NCBI GenBank assembly: GCA_024234215.1
Contig: JACKOQ010000002.1
Span: 434,001 to 498,000, forward strand
Length of the DNA: 64,000 bases
Reading direction: 5' to 3'
From: Pseudomonadales bacterium
Lineage (GTDB): Bacteria > Pseudomonadota > Gammaproteobacteria > Pseudomonadales > UBA5862
Of the stretch, positions 37,688 to 46,098 are shown in pieces. A program made the translations under genes and the position numbers. Every line of letters starts with the position of its first letter. Position 1 is the stretch's first letter. Under the pieces are notes generated by a model. It searched no databases and was not told where the DNA came from. It saw only the letters and a list, made by a program, of their open reading frames with translations.

Positions 37688-37779
37688 CGCGCCGCTCCGG
37701 GCAGGCGCGCGCAGGCTGCCAGCAGACCCAGCGTGAGACCAAGCAGAATGGTCATTACTGCCATCCAAACCACATCCAT
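37684..37779 (-). CDS. Small membrane peptide ORF upstream of kdpF
   Basis: A 31-codon ORF starting at ATG 37779 with AGGAGG 6 bases upstream, the best ribosome-binding site of the kdp operon. It encodes MDVVWMAVMTILLGLTLGLL followed by AACARLPGAAR: one hydrophobic helix, a Cys and a short basic tail. Its TGA overlaps the kdpF GTG, which suggests translational coupling. I do not recognise a named family. It could be a leader peptide or a further small Kdp subunit. Confidence 0.65.
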   Translation of the reverse strand: MDVVWMAVMTILLGLTLGLLAACARLPGAAR

Positions 37780-37815
37780 CGCAGCCTCCTCATGATTGAC
37801 CACAGTGATGTGGAC

Positions 37816-37846
37816 AATATGTGCCTCTGCGTAAACAAGTTGTCAA
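37816..37846 (-). promoter_or_regulatory. Candidate kdp operon promoter
   Basis: On the minus strand a perfect -35 TTGACA (37846-37841) is followed after 18-19 bases by ACATAT/CATATT (37822-37816). It is about 40 bases before the small ORF that heads the kdp operon. The spacing is slightly long. KdpE binding sites would be expected just upstream. Confidence 0.5.
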
Positions 37847-37911
37847 AAGATGGCTCGGCCATGCAAGGCGCATCGAAGATGATTGCCGCCCTTCAAGTTT
37901 TTTGAAAGAAA

Positions 37912-37956
37912 TCACAGTGCCGGATCGTGCACACTGACCAGTCTGCTTTCATCGAG
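37912..37956 (-). pseudogene. ureA: Diverged ureA 3' tail
   Basis: In one frame on the minus strand the sequence reads LDESRLVSVHDPAL then TGA. The ureA tail at 29118 ends DGTKLVTVHDPIP. Seven identical and several conservative residues, the stop, and the position 21 bases after the ureD stop identify it as the remnant of a second, diverged ureA. The rest of that ureA is missing, replaced by the kdp upstream region. Confidence 0.7.
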
Positions 37957-37968
37957 GAGGGGAAGACA

Positions 37969-38249
37969 AGAGGGTGTCAGCAGTTCCAGATTCTTGGCGG
38001 CAGCGCCGTGCGTCCGCTGGGCAGCAGTGGCCGCACGGCCTGCCAGAGCGCCCCGAACAGCAGTCGGGCCTGTTCGGTCGAGTGACCAAGATAGCGTGCC
38101 ACCAGCAGTTCGTCGATGCGGGTCAGCACGATCGGGCTGTCATCCTGGTGCCACTGCGCCTGCCACGCCGGCAGCGGCAGATGTTCGGGGAAGGTAGCAA
38201 TCAGGGTGCCGCAGACCGGCAGCCCCTGCAGCCCGCTGCGGTGGGTGAC
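37969..38249. repeat. Direct repeat, right copy, flanking the kdp insertion
   Basis: This is the right copy of the 281-bp repeat at 29437-29717. It is embedded in the intact ureD, which it covers from the stop codon inward. Confidence 0.95.
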
Positions 38250-38813
38250 GAGCGGATCATCGGCCGCCAGCCGCAGCCGTTCGATGAAGAGCGGCCGCTC
38301 GTCGCGCCACAGCTCCCACTGCTGATCGAGGCGGCCGGCGACAAAGGGTGCATTGGCCGCCGGGCGACCCAGGCAGATGATCTCCCAGCCAACGAAACTG
38401 GCACCGGCCGCCAGCCTGACCCGGGTGCGAGTTTGGGCATTGGCGCCGGCGTAGTAGATGTTCTCCTGCGGCAGCCACTCCAGCGTGGCCTGCTCGCCGA
38501 CATTCAGCTCGATGCATTGCCGCTGTGCCGGGCCGTCACCGACGCCATAGAACTTGCCCGCCGACGGCGTGGTCACCACGGCTTCGGCAGCGGCTTCGAG
38601 CGTGAGCGTGGTCGACAGCTCATCGCCCATCACCAGCCCGCCCGGCGGATGCAGCAGGCAGAGATGACAGACCGCACTGCCCTCGGGGTAGAACGGCCGT
38701 TGCAGCCGCAGTGGCCCGCTGTGCCGGTGCGCGGCCAGCACGGTGCGGGCGCCCTGGCGGTTCAGATGGATGTCGAGCCGGGCCTGCCATTGGCGCACCG
38801 GAGGGGGTGACAT
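37977..38813 (-). CDS. ureD: Urease accessory protein UreD
   Basis: UreD is the scaffold of the urease activation complex with UreF and UreG. From ATG 38813 the product has 278 residues. It shows RTVLAAHRHSGPLRLQRPFYPEG, LLHPPGGLVMGDEL, TPSAGKFYG and LEWLPQENIYYAGA. A longer frame to 38897 lacks conserved residues. ureD is separated from the rest of the urease operon by the 8.3-kb kdp block, so downstream urease genes may depend on another promoter. It is divergent from the alcohol dehydrogenase gene. Confidence 0.93.
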   Translation of the reverse strand: MSPPPVRQWQARLDIHLNRQGARTVLAAHRHSGPLRLQRPFYPEGSAVCHLCLLHPPGGLVMGDELSTTLTLEAAAEAVVTTPSAGKFYGVGDGPAQRQCIELNVGEQATLEWLPQENIYYAGANAQTRTRVRLAAGASFVGWEIICLGRPAANAPFVAGRLDQQWELWRDERPLFIERLRLAADDPLVTHRSGLQGLPVCGTLIATFPEHLPLPAWQAQWHQDDSPIVLTRIDELLVARYLGHSTEQARLLFGALWQAVRPLLPSGRTALPPRIWNC

Positions 38814-38877
38814 CGACGAAGTGCCGCCGTGGCGATCAGCAGCAGGTGCCGCCGCGCTGCAACCGTTCAAGTCAGCC

Positions 38878-38886
38878 TGATATGAT
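38878..38886 (+). promoter_or_regulatory. Extended -10 promoter element before the alcohol dehydrogenase gene
   Basis: TG-A-TATGAT (TG at 38878-38879, hexamer 38881-38886) is a good extended -10 element about 70 bases before the ATG. No clear -35 is visible, which extended -10 promoters can tolerate. Confidence 0.4.
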
Positions 38887-38956
38887 ATAGTTTCCAAACC
38901 AACCGTTCCTTTGTTCCTTCATTGATTCAACGACATAATAACCAAGGAGAAATCCG

Positions 38957-40042
38957 ATGAAAGCAGCCCTTTACCGTGGCAGTGACAAGCCGATCGTCGT
39001 CGAGGAGATCGAGATCGACGCGCCCGAAGGCAGTGAAGTTCTGGTCGATCTGAATGCCTGTGGTGTCTGCCACAGTGACCTGCATGTGATGGGCATGATG
39101 GCGCAGCCGCCGGTCCCGATGGTGCTGGGCCACGAAGCCGCCGGCGTCGTGCGTGCGGTGGGCAAGGATGTGACCAGCGTGGCAGCGGGCGACCATGTCA
39201 TCGTCGCCTTCCGTGGCGCCTGCGGCAAGTGTTTCTACTGTGTGAAAGGGATGCGCCAGCTCTGCGCCAACGCCGACCTGCCCGATCGGCAGGTGACCGG
39301 CCCGCGTCCGCGCCTGAAGCAGAATGGCGTGCCGATCGTGCAGGGCGTCTCGGTCGGTGGCTGGGCCCATCAGGTGCTGCTGCCGGAGACCAGCATGGTG
39401 AAGATCCGCAAGGATGCTCCACTCGACAAGGTGAGCCTGATCGGCTGCGGTGTGATGACCGGCATCGGTGCCGCCATCCACACCGCCAAGGTGGAGCCGG
39501 GCAGCGATGTCGCGGTGATCGGTTGCGGCGGCGTCGGCCTCAACGTCATCCAGGGCGCCAAGCTGGCTGGTGCACACCGCATCATCGCGGTCGATCTGCT
39601 GCCGAACAAGCTGGAGATGGCGCGTGAATTCGGTGCCACCCACTGCGTCGCCGCCGGCGAGGGTGATCCGGTGGCCAAGGTGAAGGAGATCAGCCCCTAC
39701 CTCGACTACGCCTTCGAGGTGATCGGTCTGCCGGTCACCGCACAGCAGGCCTTCGCGATGATCCGCCCGGGCGGCACCGCGGTGGTGGTGGGTGTCGGCT
39801 TCGGCCGCGTGGCCGAGATTCCGCTCGGCGACTTCCTGCAGGAGAAGCGTCTGGTCGGCTCCTTCTACGGTTCGAGCCAGGTCCACGTCGACATTCCCCG
39901 GTTGGTCGACCTCTACATGGAAGGCAAGATCCAGCTCGACCCGCTGGTCTCGCAGGTGCGCCCACTCAGCGAAGTGAACGAAGCCCTCAAGGCGATGAAG
40001 GCGGGTGAAGTGGCGCGCACGCTGCTGTCGATGTCGCTTTGA
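38957..40042 (+). CDS. Zinc-dependent alcohol dehydrogenase (MDR superfamily)
   Basis: This 361-residue medium-chain dehydrogenase oxidises an alcohol with NAD(P). Catalytic zinc ligands are in CGVCHSDLH and GHEAAGVV. A structural-zinc Cys cluster (CGKCFYC and QLC) follows, and the Rossmann motif is VIGCGGVGLNVIQGAKLAGA. AAGGAG precedes the ATG. A strong terminator follows, so it is probably monocistronic. Relatives act on several alcohols or formaldehyde adducts; the substrate is not set by sequence. Confidence 0.92.
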   Translation: MKAALYRGSDKPIVVEEIEIDAPEGSEVLVDLNACGVCHSDLHVMGMMAQPPVPMVLGHEAAGVVRAVGKDVTSVAAGDHVIVAFRGACGKCFYCVKGMRQLCANADLPDRQVTGPRPRLKQNGVPIVQGVSVGGWAHQVLLPETSMVKIRKDAPLDKVSLIGCGVMTGIGAAIHTAKVEPGSDVAVIGCGGVGLNVIQGAKLAGAHRIIAVDLLPNKLEMAREFGATHCVAAGEGDPVAKVKEISPYLDYAFEVIGLPVTAQQAFAMIRPGGTAVVVGVGFGRVAEIPLGDFLQEKRLVGSFYGSSQVHVDIPRLVDLYMEGKIQLDPLVSQVRPLSEVNEALKAMKAGEVARTLLSMSL

Positions 40043-40051
40043 TCGACCCCA

Positions 40052-40093
40052 GGCCGCGACCTGCCGCAATGGCGGGTCGCGGCCCCTTTTTTT
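40052..40093 (+). terminator. Rho-independent terminator after the alcohol dehydrogenase gene
   Basis: GGCCGCGACCTGCC pairs with GGCGGGTCGCGGCC around GCAAT (one T-G pair), followed by seven T. It separates the dehydrogenase gene from miaB. Confidence 0.93.
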
Positions 40094-40110
40094 GACGAAC
40101 CCGGCCGGTG

Positions 40111-41436
40111 ATGAACAAGAAGCTGTACATTCAGACCCACGGCTGTCAGATGAACGAGTACGACTCGTCCCGCATGGGCGATCTGCTCGCCGCCAGCCAT
40201 CAGCTCGAGCTGACCAGCAATCCCGAAGAGGCCGATGTGCTGCTGCTCAACACCTGTTCGATCCGCGAGAAGGCCGAAGAGAAGGTCTTTCATCAACTGG
40301 GCCGCTGGAAACGGCTGAAGCAGCAACGACCCGAGCTGATCATTGGCGTCGGTGGCTGCGTCGCCAGCCAGGAGGGCGCGGCACTGCGCAAGCGGGCACC
40401 CCATGTCGACCTGGTGTTCGGCCCGCAGACACTGCATCGATTGCCGGAGATGATCGACCGGCAGCGCAGGGCGCTGCTGCCGGTGGTCGATGTCAGTTTC
40501 CCCGAGATCGAGAAGTTCGACCTGCTGCCCGATCCCGGCGCCAATGGGCCGACCGCCTCGGTCTCGATCATGGAGGGGTGCAGCAAGTACTGCTCGTTCT
40601 GCGTCGTCCCCTACACCCGCGGCGAGGAGATCAGCCGGCCGTTCGACGACGTGGTGGCCGAGGTGTTCCATCTGGCGCAGCAGGGCGTGCGCGAGGTCAC
40701 GCTGCTGGGCCAGAACGTCAATGCCTACCGCGGCCGCACCCACCAGGGCGAGTTGGCCGATCTGGCCGAGCTGCTGCACTACGTTGCCGCCATCGACGGC
40801 ATCGAGCGCATCCGCTTCACCACCTCACATCCGCTGGAGATGAGCGACAGCCTGATCGCCGCCTACGCGACACTGCCCAAGCTGGCTCCTCATCTGCACC
40901 TGCCGGTGCAGAGCGGCTCCGACCGCATCCTGGCGCGGATGAAGCGCAACTACACGGCGGCCGACTATCTGGCCATCATCGACCGGCTGAAGGCGGCCTG
41001 CCCGACCATTCAGCTCTCCTCCGACTTCATCGTCGGCTTCCCCGGCGAGGAGGAGGCCGACTTCGAGGCCACGCTCGACCTGATTCGCCAGGTCGGCTTC
41101 GATCAGTCATTCAGCTTCATCTACAGCCCGCGTCCCGGCACGCCGGCCGCCGAACTGCCCGACTCGGTGCCGCTGGAGGTCAAGGGCGAGCGTCTGGCGC
41201 GGCTGCAGGCGCTGATCAATCAGCAGGCCCAGGCGATCAGCGCCGCGATGCTCGGCAGCCAACAGTCGATTCTGGTCAGTGGGCCGGCCAAGCGGGGGGA
41301 GGGAGAGCTCTGCGGCCGCACCGGCAACAACCGGGTGGTCAACTTCCCGGCCAGCGATGTCGGTCTGATCGGCCGGATGGCCAACGTGGAGATCGTCGAG
41401 GTGCTGCCCAATTCGCTGCGCGGGCAGCTGCTCTGA
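40111..41436 (+). CDS. miaB: tRNA methylthiotransferase MiaB
   Basis: MiaB converts i6A37 to ms2i6A37 in tRNA using two iron-sulfur clusters. The 441-residue product has the N-terminal cluster cysteines (THGCQMNEYD, LLNTCSIREKA, GGCVASQEG), the radical SAM motif with C157, C161 and C164 (MEGCSKYCSFC), GQNVNAYRG, and a C-terminal TRAM domain (GRTGNNRVVNF). ATG 40111 is preferred to the GTG one codon earlier. Confidence 0.96.
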   Translation: MNKKLYIQTHGCQMNEYDSSRMGDLLAASHQLELTSNPEEADVLLLNTCSIREKAEEKVFHQLGRWKRLKQQRPELIIGVGGCVASQEGAALRKRAPHVDLVFGPQTLHRLPEMIDRQRRALLPVVDVSFPEIEKFDLLPDPGANGPTASVSIMEGCSKYCSFCVVPYTRGEEISRPFDDVVAEVFHLAQQGVREVTLLGQNVNAYRGRTHQGELADLAELLHYVAAIDGIERIRFTTSHPLEMSDSLIAAYATLPKLAPHLHLPVQSGSDRILARMKRNYTAADYLAIIDRLKAACPTIQLSSDFIVGFPGEEEADFEATLDLIRQVGFDQSFSFIYSPRPGTPAAELPDSVPLEVKGERLARLQALINQQAQAISAAMLGSQQSILVSGPAKRGEGELCGRTGNNRVVNFPASDVGLIGRMANVEIVEVLPNSLRGQLL

Positions 41437-41530
41437 ACGGGCCGCATCGCCATGACATTGTCATCAAAAAGGACTTTTCTCGGTCACCGTGCAGCGTATA
41501 TGCTTGAAGCCATCCGCCTGAGTCACGGGG

Positions 41531-42556
41531 TTGCCCACCGCCATCTTGAACAGCCAACTGGAAATCCGCCAGCTTCTGCTTGAGCCCGACAACGCCCGCC
41601 GGCTGGCGAGCCTGTGCGGTCAGCTCGACGCCAACCTTCGCCACATCGAACAGCGACTGGACATCGAAATTCACAACCGCGGCAACGAGTTCAAACTGCT
41701 GGGCAGTTCCCAGTCGGTGTCGACCGCACAGCGGCTGTTGCAGCAGCTCTACGCAGAGACCGCCCGCGGCACCGAAATGACCCCCGATCTGCTCCACCTT
41801 CACCTGCAGGAGTCCAGCTTGGAAGCACTCAACCAGAGCGCCGTCGAGACCGTTGCGCCAAGAAACCTGCTGATCCGCACGCCGCGCCTGGCGGTCAAGC
41901 CGCGTGGCAGCAACCAGCAGCTCTATGTCCGCGCCATTGATGAGCATGACATCAACTTCGGCCTGGGTCCTGCCGGCACCGGCAAGACCTTTCTCGCCGT
42001 CGCCTGCGCGGTCAGGGCCTTGGAGGAGGAGCGGGTCGGCCGCATCCTGCTGGTGCGCCCGGCGGTCGAGGCCGGTGAAAAGCTCGGCTTTCTGCCCGGC
42101 GATCTGGCCAGCAAGATCGACCCCTACCTGCGGCCGCTCTATGACGCCCTCTATGAAATGATGGGCTTCGAGCGGGTCGGCAAGCTGATCGAGCGCAATG
42201 TCATCGAGGTGGCGCCGCTGGCCTTCATGCGTGGCCGCACACTGAACAACGCCTTCATCATCCTCGACGAGGGGCAGAACACCACCGGCGAGCAGATGAA
42301 GATGTTCCTGACCCGCATCGGTTTCGGCTCCACCGTGGTGGTCACCGGTGACCTGACCCAGACCGACCTGCCGCGCGGTGTCCGCTCCGGACTGTGGCAG
42401 GCGGTGCAGATTCTGCAGGGCATCGCCGGCGTCAGTTTCACCCGGTTCGACTCAAAGGATGTGGTGCGCCATCCACTGGTGCAGAAGATCGTCGAAGCCT
42501 ACGACCGCCTGCAGACCGATGAGGATGAGGGCAGTCGCCGCTCGGTCACCGGATGA
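41531..42556 (+). CDS. ybeZ: PhoH-like ATPase (YbeZ)
   Basis: This 341-residue PhoH-family protein works with YbeY in RNA maturation. It has an N-terminal KH-like region, Walker A GLGPAGTGKTFLAVA, Walker B AFIILDEGQNTT, and the family segments RPAVEAGEKLGFLPGDL and TGDLTQTDLPRG. The start is taken as TTG 41531; a stop lies three codons upstream and no ATG occurs before the conserved region. It overlaps ybeY by 4 bases. Confidence 0.93.
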   Translation: MPTAILNSQLEIRQLLLEPDNARRLASLCGQLDANLRHIEQRLDIEIHNRGNEFKLLGSSQSVSTAQRLLQQLYAETARGTEMTPDLLHLHLQESSLEALNQSAVETVAPRNLLIRTPRLAVKPRGSNQQLYVRAIDEHDINFGLGPAGTGKTFLAVACAVRALEEERVGRILLVRPAVEAGEKLGFLPGDLASKIDPYLRPLYDALYEMMGFERVGKLIERNVIEVAPLAFMRGRTLNNAFIILDEGQNTTGEQMKMFLTRIGFGSTVVVTGDLTQTDLPRGVRSGLWQAVQILQGIAGVSFTRFDSKDVVRHPLVQKIVEAYDRLQTDEDEGSRRSVTG

Positions 42557-43023
42557 AACTTCAGCTCGACCTGCAACGGGCCACCACGCTGACCCCGCCC
42601 AGCCGCCCGACCCTGCGCCGCTGGCTGCTGCGCGCCCTGACACCCCACCGCGACCGTGCGCAGCTGACGCTGCGGCTGGTCGACGAGGCCGAGAGCGCCG
42701 AACTGAACCAGCAGTACCGCGGCAAGCCGGGCCCGACCAATGTGCTCGCCTTCCCCAGTCCGCTGCCGGAGGGGGTGCAGGCCGACTTTCTCGGTGATCT
42801 GGTCATCTGCGCGCCGGTGGTGGAGCGCGAGGCGCGCGAGCAGGGCAAGTCACCGCGGGCACACTGGGCGCACATCGTCATCCATGGCGCACTGCACCTG
42901 TGTGGCCATGACCATCAGAATGACGCCGAAGCCCAGCGGATGGAGCAGCTCGAGATCGAACTGCTCCGCAGCCTGCGAATCGCCAACCCCTATCAAAGCC
43001 GCCACATCGAGTCGACACCATGA
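42553..43023 (+). CDS. ybeY: Endoribonuclease YbeY
   Basis: YbeY is a metal-dependent RNase for 16S rRNA maturation and ribosome quality control. The 156-residue product has the zinc-binding HGALHLCGHDHQND motif and the upstream RGKPGPTNVLAFPSP. Starts and stops overlap with the phoH-like gene and corC (ATGA in both cases), so the three are translationally coupled. Confidence 0.96.
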   Translation: MKLQLDLQRATTLTPPSRPTLRRWLLRALTPHRDRAQLTLRLVDEAESAELNQQYRGKPGPTNVLAFPSPLPEGVQADFLGDLVICAPVVEREAREQGKSPRAHWAHIVIHGALHLCGHDHQNDAEAQRMEQLEIELLRSLRIANPYQSRHIESTP

Positions 43024-43862
43024 ACCGCTCCGCCAAGGAGGCCGCCGAACCACTGCTGCCGCGTCTGCTCAGGCTGCTGGGCTACACCCCGCCCGGGCGC
43101 ACCACCCTGCTCGAACATCTGCATGCCGCCGAGCAGCGCAACGAGCTGGATGCCGATGCCGTCGGCATCATCGAAGGGGCGTTGCAGGTCGCCGAGATGC
43201 AGGTGCGCGACATCATGATTCCACGTGCACAGGTGGTCAGCATCGATGCCGACGAGCAGCTGGAGCAGTTTCTGCCCAAGGTGATCGAATCGGCCCACTC
43301 CCGGTTTCCGGTGATCGACTCACCGGACGAGGTGATCGGCATCCTGCTGGCCAAGGATCTGCTGCCGCTGCTGCTGAGCGGCAGCGGCCGGGGTTACTTC
43401 TCGATCAAGGAGTATCTGCGCCCGCCGGTCTTCGTGCCCGAGAGCAAGCGGCTCAACGTGCTGCTGCGGGAGTTCCGCGCCAACCGCAACCACATGGCGG
43501 TGGTGGTGGATGAGTATGGCGGCATGGCGGGCGTCGTCACCATCGAGGATGTGCTGGAGCAGATCGTCGGCGAGATCGAGGATGAGCATGACATCGACGA
43601 CGAGAACTTCATCAAGCAGTACGACCAGCAGACCTTCGTGGTCAAGGCGATCACCCCGGTCAGCGACTTCAATGCCCGCTTCGCCACCCGCTTCGACGAG
43701 GATGAGTTCGACACCATCGGCGGCATCGTCATTCAGGCCTTCGGCCGGCTGCCGAAGCGCAACGAGAGCATCACCATCGATGAGCTCACCTTCAAGGTGC
43801 TCAACGCCGACCACCGCCGTATCCGCCTGCTCCGGGTGCACCGTACCGCGGGCAGCGAGTGA
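43020..43862 (+). CDS. corC: CBS-domain transporter-associated protein CorC/YbeX
   Basis: This is a 280-residue cytoplasmic protein with two CBS domains (VRDIMIPRAQVVSIDAD and RLNVLLREFRANRNHMAVVVDEYGG) and a C-terminal CorC/HlyC domain (FVVKAITPVSDFNARF). Family members relate to magnesium and cobalt efflux and, as YbeX, to ribosome metabolism. It is the third gene of the phoH-like/ybeY/corC/lnt operon. Confidence 0.94.
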   Translation: MNRSAKEAAEPLLPRLLRLLGYTPPGRTTLLEHLHAAEQRNELDADAVGIIEGALQVAEMQVRDIMIPRAQVVSIDADEQLEQFLPKVIESAHSRFPVIDSPDEVIGILLAKDLLPLLLSGSGRGYFSIKEYLRPPVFVPESKRLNVLLREFRANRNHMAVVVDEYGGMAGVVTIEDVLEQIVGEIEDEHDIDDENFIKQYDQQTFVVKAITPVSDFNARFATRFDEDEFDTIGGIVIQAFGRLPKRNESITIDELTFKVLNADHRRIRLLRVHRTAGSE

Positions 43863-45379
43863 TTCGCGCACTCGATCCCGACCGCCAGCCGCTGCGGGGT
43901 GATGCGCTGGCGCTGATCGCCGGCCTGCTGCTGCCGCTGGCATTGGCGCCACTGGCGTGGCGGCCACTGGCGCTGCTCAGTCCGGCATTGTGGCTGTGGA
44001 CCCTGCTGGACGCCACGCCGCGCCGCGCCGCCTGGCGTGGCCTGCTGTTCGGCCTTGGCAGCTTTGGTCTTGGCGTCTCCTGGGTCTTCGTCAGCATCCA
44101 CCTCTATGGCCATGCGCCGGTGGTGCTGGCGGCGCTGCTGACGCTGCTGTTCGTGGCGGCCATGGCGCTCTATCCGACGCTGCTGGCCTGGCTGCTGGCC
44201 CATCTGAGCCGCCATGTTCCAGGTGCTGCGTTGACCCTCTTTCCGCTGCTGTGGGTGGCCATCGAGTGGCTGCGCGGCTGGCTGTTGACCGGGTTCCCCT
44301 GGTTGCAGCTCGGCACGGCCGTGCTGGATACGCCATGGGCCGGCTGGCTGCCGCTGCTGGGGGTGCTGGGTGGCAGCTATCTGCTGGCACTGCTGGCAGC
44401 GGTTGCAGTGCAGGCGCTGCGCGGCAGCCTGCACTGGGGCTGGCCACTGCTGGGACTGCTGCTGATCAGTGGCGCAGGACTCTGGTCGCAACAGCAGGCG
44501 TGGACCCGACCATTGCCACAGAGCCGCGTCACCGTCGGGCTGGTGCAGCCGAACATTCCGCAGGATCTCAAATGGACCCCCGAGCAGCGGCAGGCGACGC
44601 TGGAGCGGCTCGATCAGCTCAGCGCGCCGCTGTGGGGCGTCGACCTGCTGCTCTGGCCCGAGGCAGCCGTACCGCTGTTCTTTCATCAGGCGCAGGATTA
44701 TCTGGCGCAGGCGGGTCAGCGCGCCGAGCAGAGCGGCAGCGCGCTGCTGCTGGGCATCCCGTTCATGACGATGGCAGCGCAGGGCAGCGGCTTCGTTGCC
44801 CACAACAGCCTGATTGCGCTCGGCAACGGCGAGGGGCTCTACCACAAGCAGCGGCTGGTGCCCTTTGGCGAGTATGTCCCGCTGGAGCGCTGGCTGCGCG
44901 GACTGATCGCCTTCTTCGATCTGCCGATGTCCGACTTCACAGCGGGAGCGGCCGGTCAACCGCCGATCAGCACCACCAAGGGCTGGCGCATCCTGCCGCT
45001 GATCTGCTACGAAGTGGCCTATGCCGATCTGGCCCGGGCTCAGCCGGCGGACCTTCTGCTGACGGTCAGCAACGATGCCTGGTTCGGCGACAGCTTCGGC
45101 CCCTGGCAACATCTGGAGATCGCCCGGCTGCGTGCCGCCGAAAATGGCCGACCGCTGCTGCGCGCCACCAACGATGGCATCTCGGCGCTGATCGACCATC
45201 GGGGGAGACTGCTGCTGCAAAGTGAGCGCTTCGTCGCACAGAGTCTGCATGGCGAGGTCGTACTGACCGCCGGAGAGACCCCCTATCACCGCTTCGGCGA
45301 CTGGCCGCTGCTCGGCGTCGGCCTGACCACGCTGGCAGCGGCGCTGTACCGGCGCGCGAGGCGGCGGTACCAGAGATAG
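43859..45379 (+). CDS. lnt: Apolipoprotein N-acyltransferase
   Basis: Lnt adds the third acyl chain to outer-membrane lipoproteins. The 506-residue product has about seven N-terminal membrane helices and then the nitrilase domain. The catalytic Glu is in LLLWPEAAVP, the Lys in YHKQRLVPFGEYVP, and the Cys in LPLICYEVAYADL. The start is GTG 43859, overlapping the corC stop (GTGA). Its last 94 bases overlap the convergent DUF218 gene. Confidence 0.95.
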   Translation: MIRALDPDRQPLRGDALALIAGLLLPLALAPLAWRPLALLSPALWLWTLLDATPRRAAWRGLLFGLGSFGLGVSWVFVSIHLYGHAPVVLAALLTLLFVAAMALYPTLLAWLLAHLSRHVPGAALTLFPLLWVAIEWLRGWLLTGFPWLQLGTAVLDTPWAGWLPLLGVLGGSYLLALLAAVAVQALRGSLHWGWPLLGLLLISGAGLWSQQQAWTRPLPQSRVTVGLVQPNIPQDLKWTPEQRQATLERLDQLSAPLWGVDLLLWPEAAVPLFFHQAQDYLAQAGQRAEQSGSALLLGIPFMTMAAQGSGFVAHNSLIALGNGEGLYHKQRLVPFGEYVPLERWLRGLIAFFDLPMSDFTAGAAGQPPISTTKGWRILPLICYEVAYADLARAQPADLLLTVSNDAWFGDSFGPWQHLEIARLRAAENGRPLLRATNDGISALIDHRGRLLLQSERFVAQSLHGEVVLTAGETPYHRFGDWPLLGVGLTTLAAALYRRARRRYQR

Positions 45380-46098
45380 CCGAGCAGTTCGTGCAGCAGA
45401 TAGAGGCTGAGCCGCAGGGCGGTCCGGCTCGGCCAGCCACTGCGCAGCGCCTGAACCTCGACGGCGCGCGGCTCGACCGCCACCGGCCAGATCATCATGC
45501 CGTCCTGCGCGAAGGCCAGGCAGGCGCGCCGCAGGTGCCAGCCATGGCTGACCAGATAGATCGCGTCGATCTGCTGGTCAGCCAGCAGCGGCGTGCTCAT
45601 CCGGGCATTCTCCCAGGTGGTGCGTGACTGCTGCTCCAGCCACTGCGGCGTGAGGCCGAGCTGCTGGACGAGATAGTCCTGCATCAGGGCCGCTTCACTC
45701 GGCTGCGAGGACGCTGCCCCGGCCCGGCCACCGCTCAGCAGCAGCGGCAGGCCACTGCTGCGCGCCAGCGCCGCACCACGGTGCAACCGCTCGATGCCGA
45801 GCCGGGTCAGGCAGTCACCACTGCGCCGATGACGGCGGCCCGCGCCGAGAATGACGATGGCGGCTGGCGGCCGCGCCGCCCCGGCACCGGCCAGACGGGT
45901 CGGCAGCGACCAGCGCCGCTGCCAGCGCCGCACGATGGAGCCCGAACTGAACAGCAGCAACAACAGCAGCGAAAGCGCGACCAGCAGAAGGCCGGCAATC
46001 GGCCAGCCTGGCCAGAGCAGCAGACCGATCGACACCAGCAGCAGATTGAGGCCCGGTGGCAGCAGCAGCCACTTCACCCGCTGCCGCAGCCGCATCAT
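45286..46098 (-). CDS. DUF218/YdcF-ElyC family membrane protein
   Basis: This 270-residue protein starts at MMRLRQRVKWLLLPP (46098). It has two N-terminal membrane helices (GLNLLLVSIGLLLWPGW and IAGLLLVALSLLLLLLF), then the DUF218 domain: AAIVILGAGRRH, GIERLHRGAALARSSGLPLLLSGG, SRTTWENARMS, YLVSHGWHLRRACLAF. ElyC-type proteins act in envelope maintenance through undecaprenyl-phosphate use. The frame extends upstream to 46230, so the start is uncertain. Its 3' end overlaps lnt on the other strand. Confidence 0.85.
   Translation of the reverse strand: MMRLRQRVKWLLLPPGLNLLLVSIGLLLWPGWPIAGLLLVALSLLLLLLFSSGSIVRRWQRRWSLPTRLAGAGAARPPAAIVILGAGRRHRRSGDCLTRLGIERLHRGAALARSSGLPLLLSGGRAGAASSQPSEAALMQDYLVQQLGLTPQWLEQQSRTTWENARMSTPLLADQQIDAIYLVSHGWHLRRACLAFAQDGMMIWPVAVEPRAVEVQALRSGWPSRTALRLSLYLLHELLGYLWYRRLARRYSAAASVVRPTPSSGQSPKR

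Noticed and set aside
34562..37795. 1077-codon open frame on the plus strand across kdpB and kdpA
   Set aside because: It is antisense to well-supported kdp genes, rich in Arg/His/Gln without any domain, and typical of shadow frames in high-G+C DNA.
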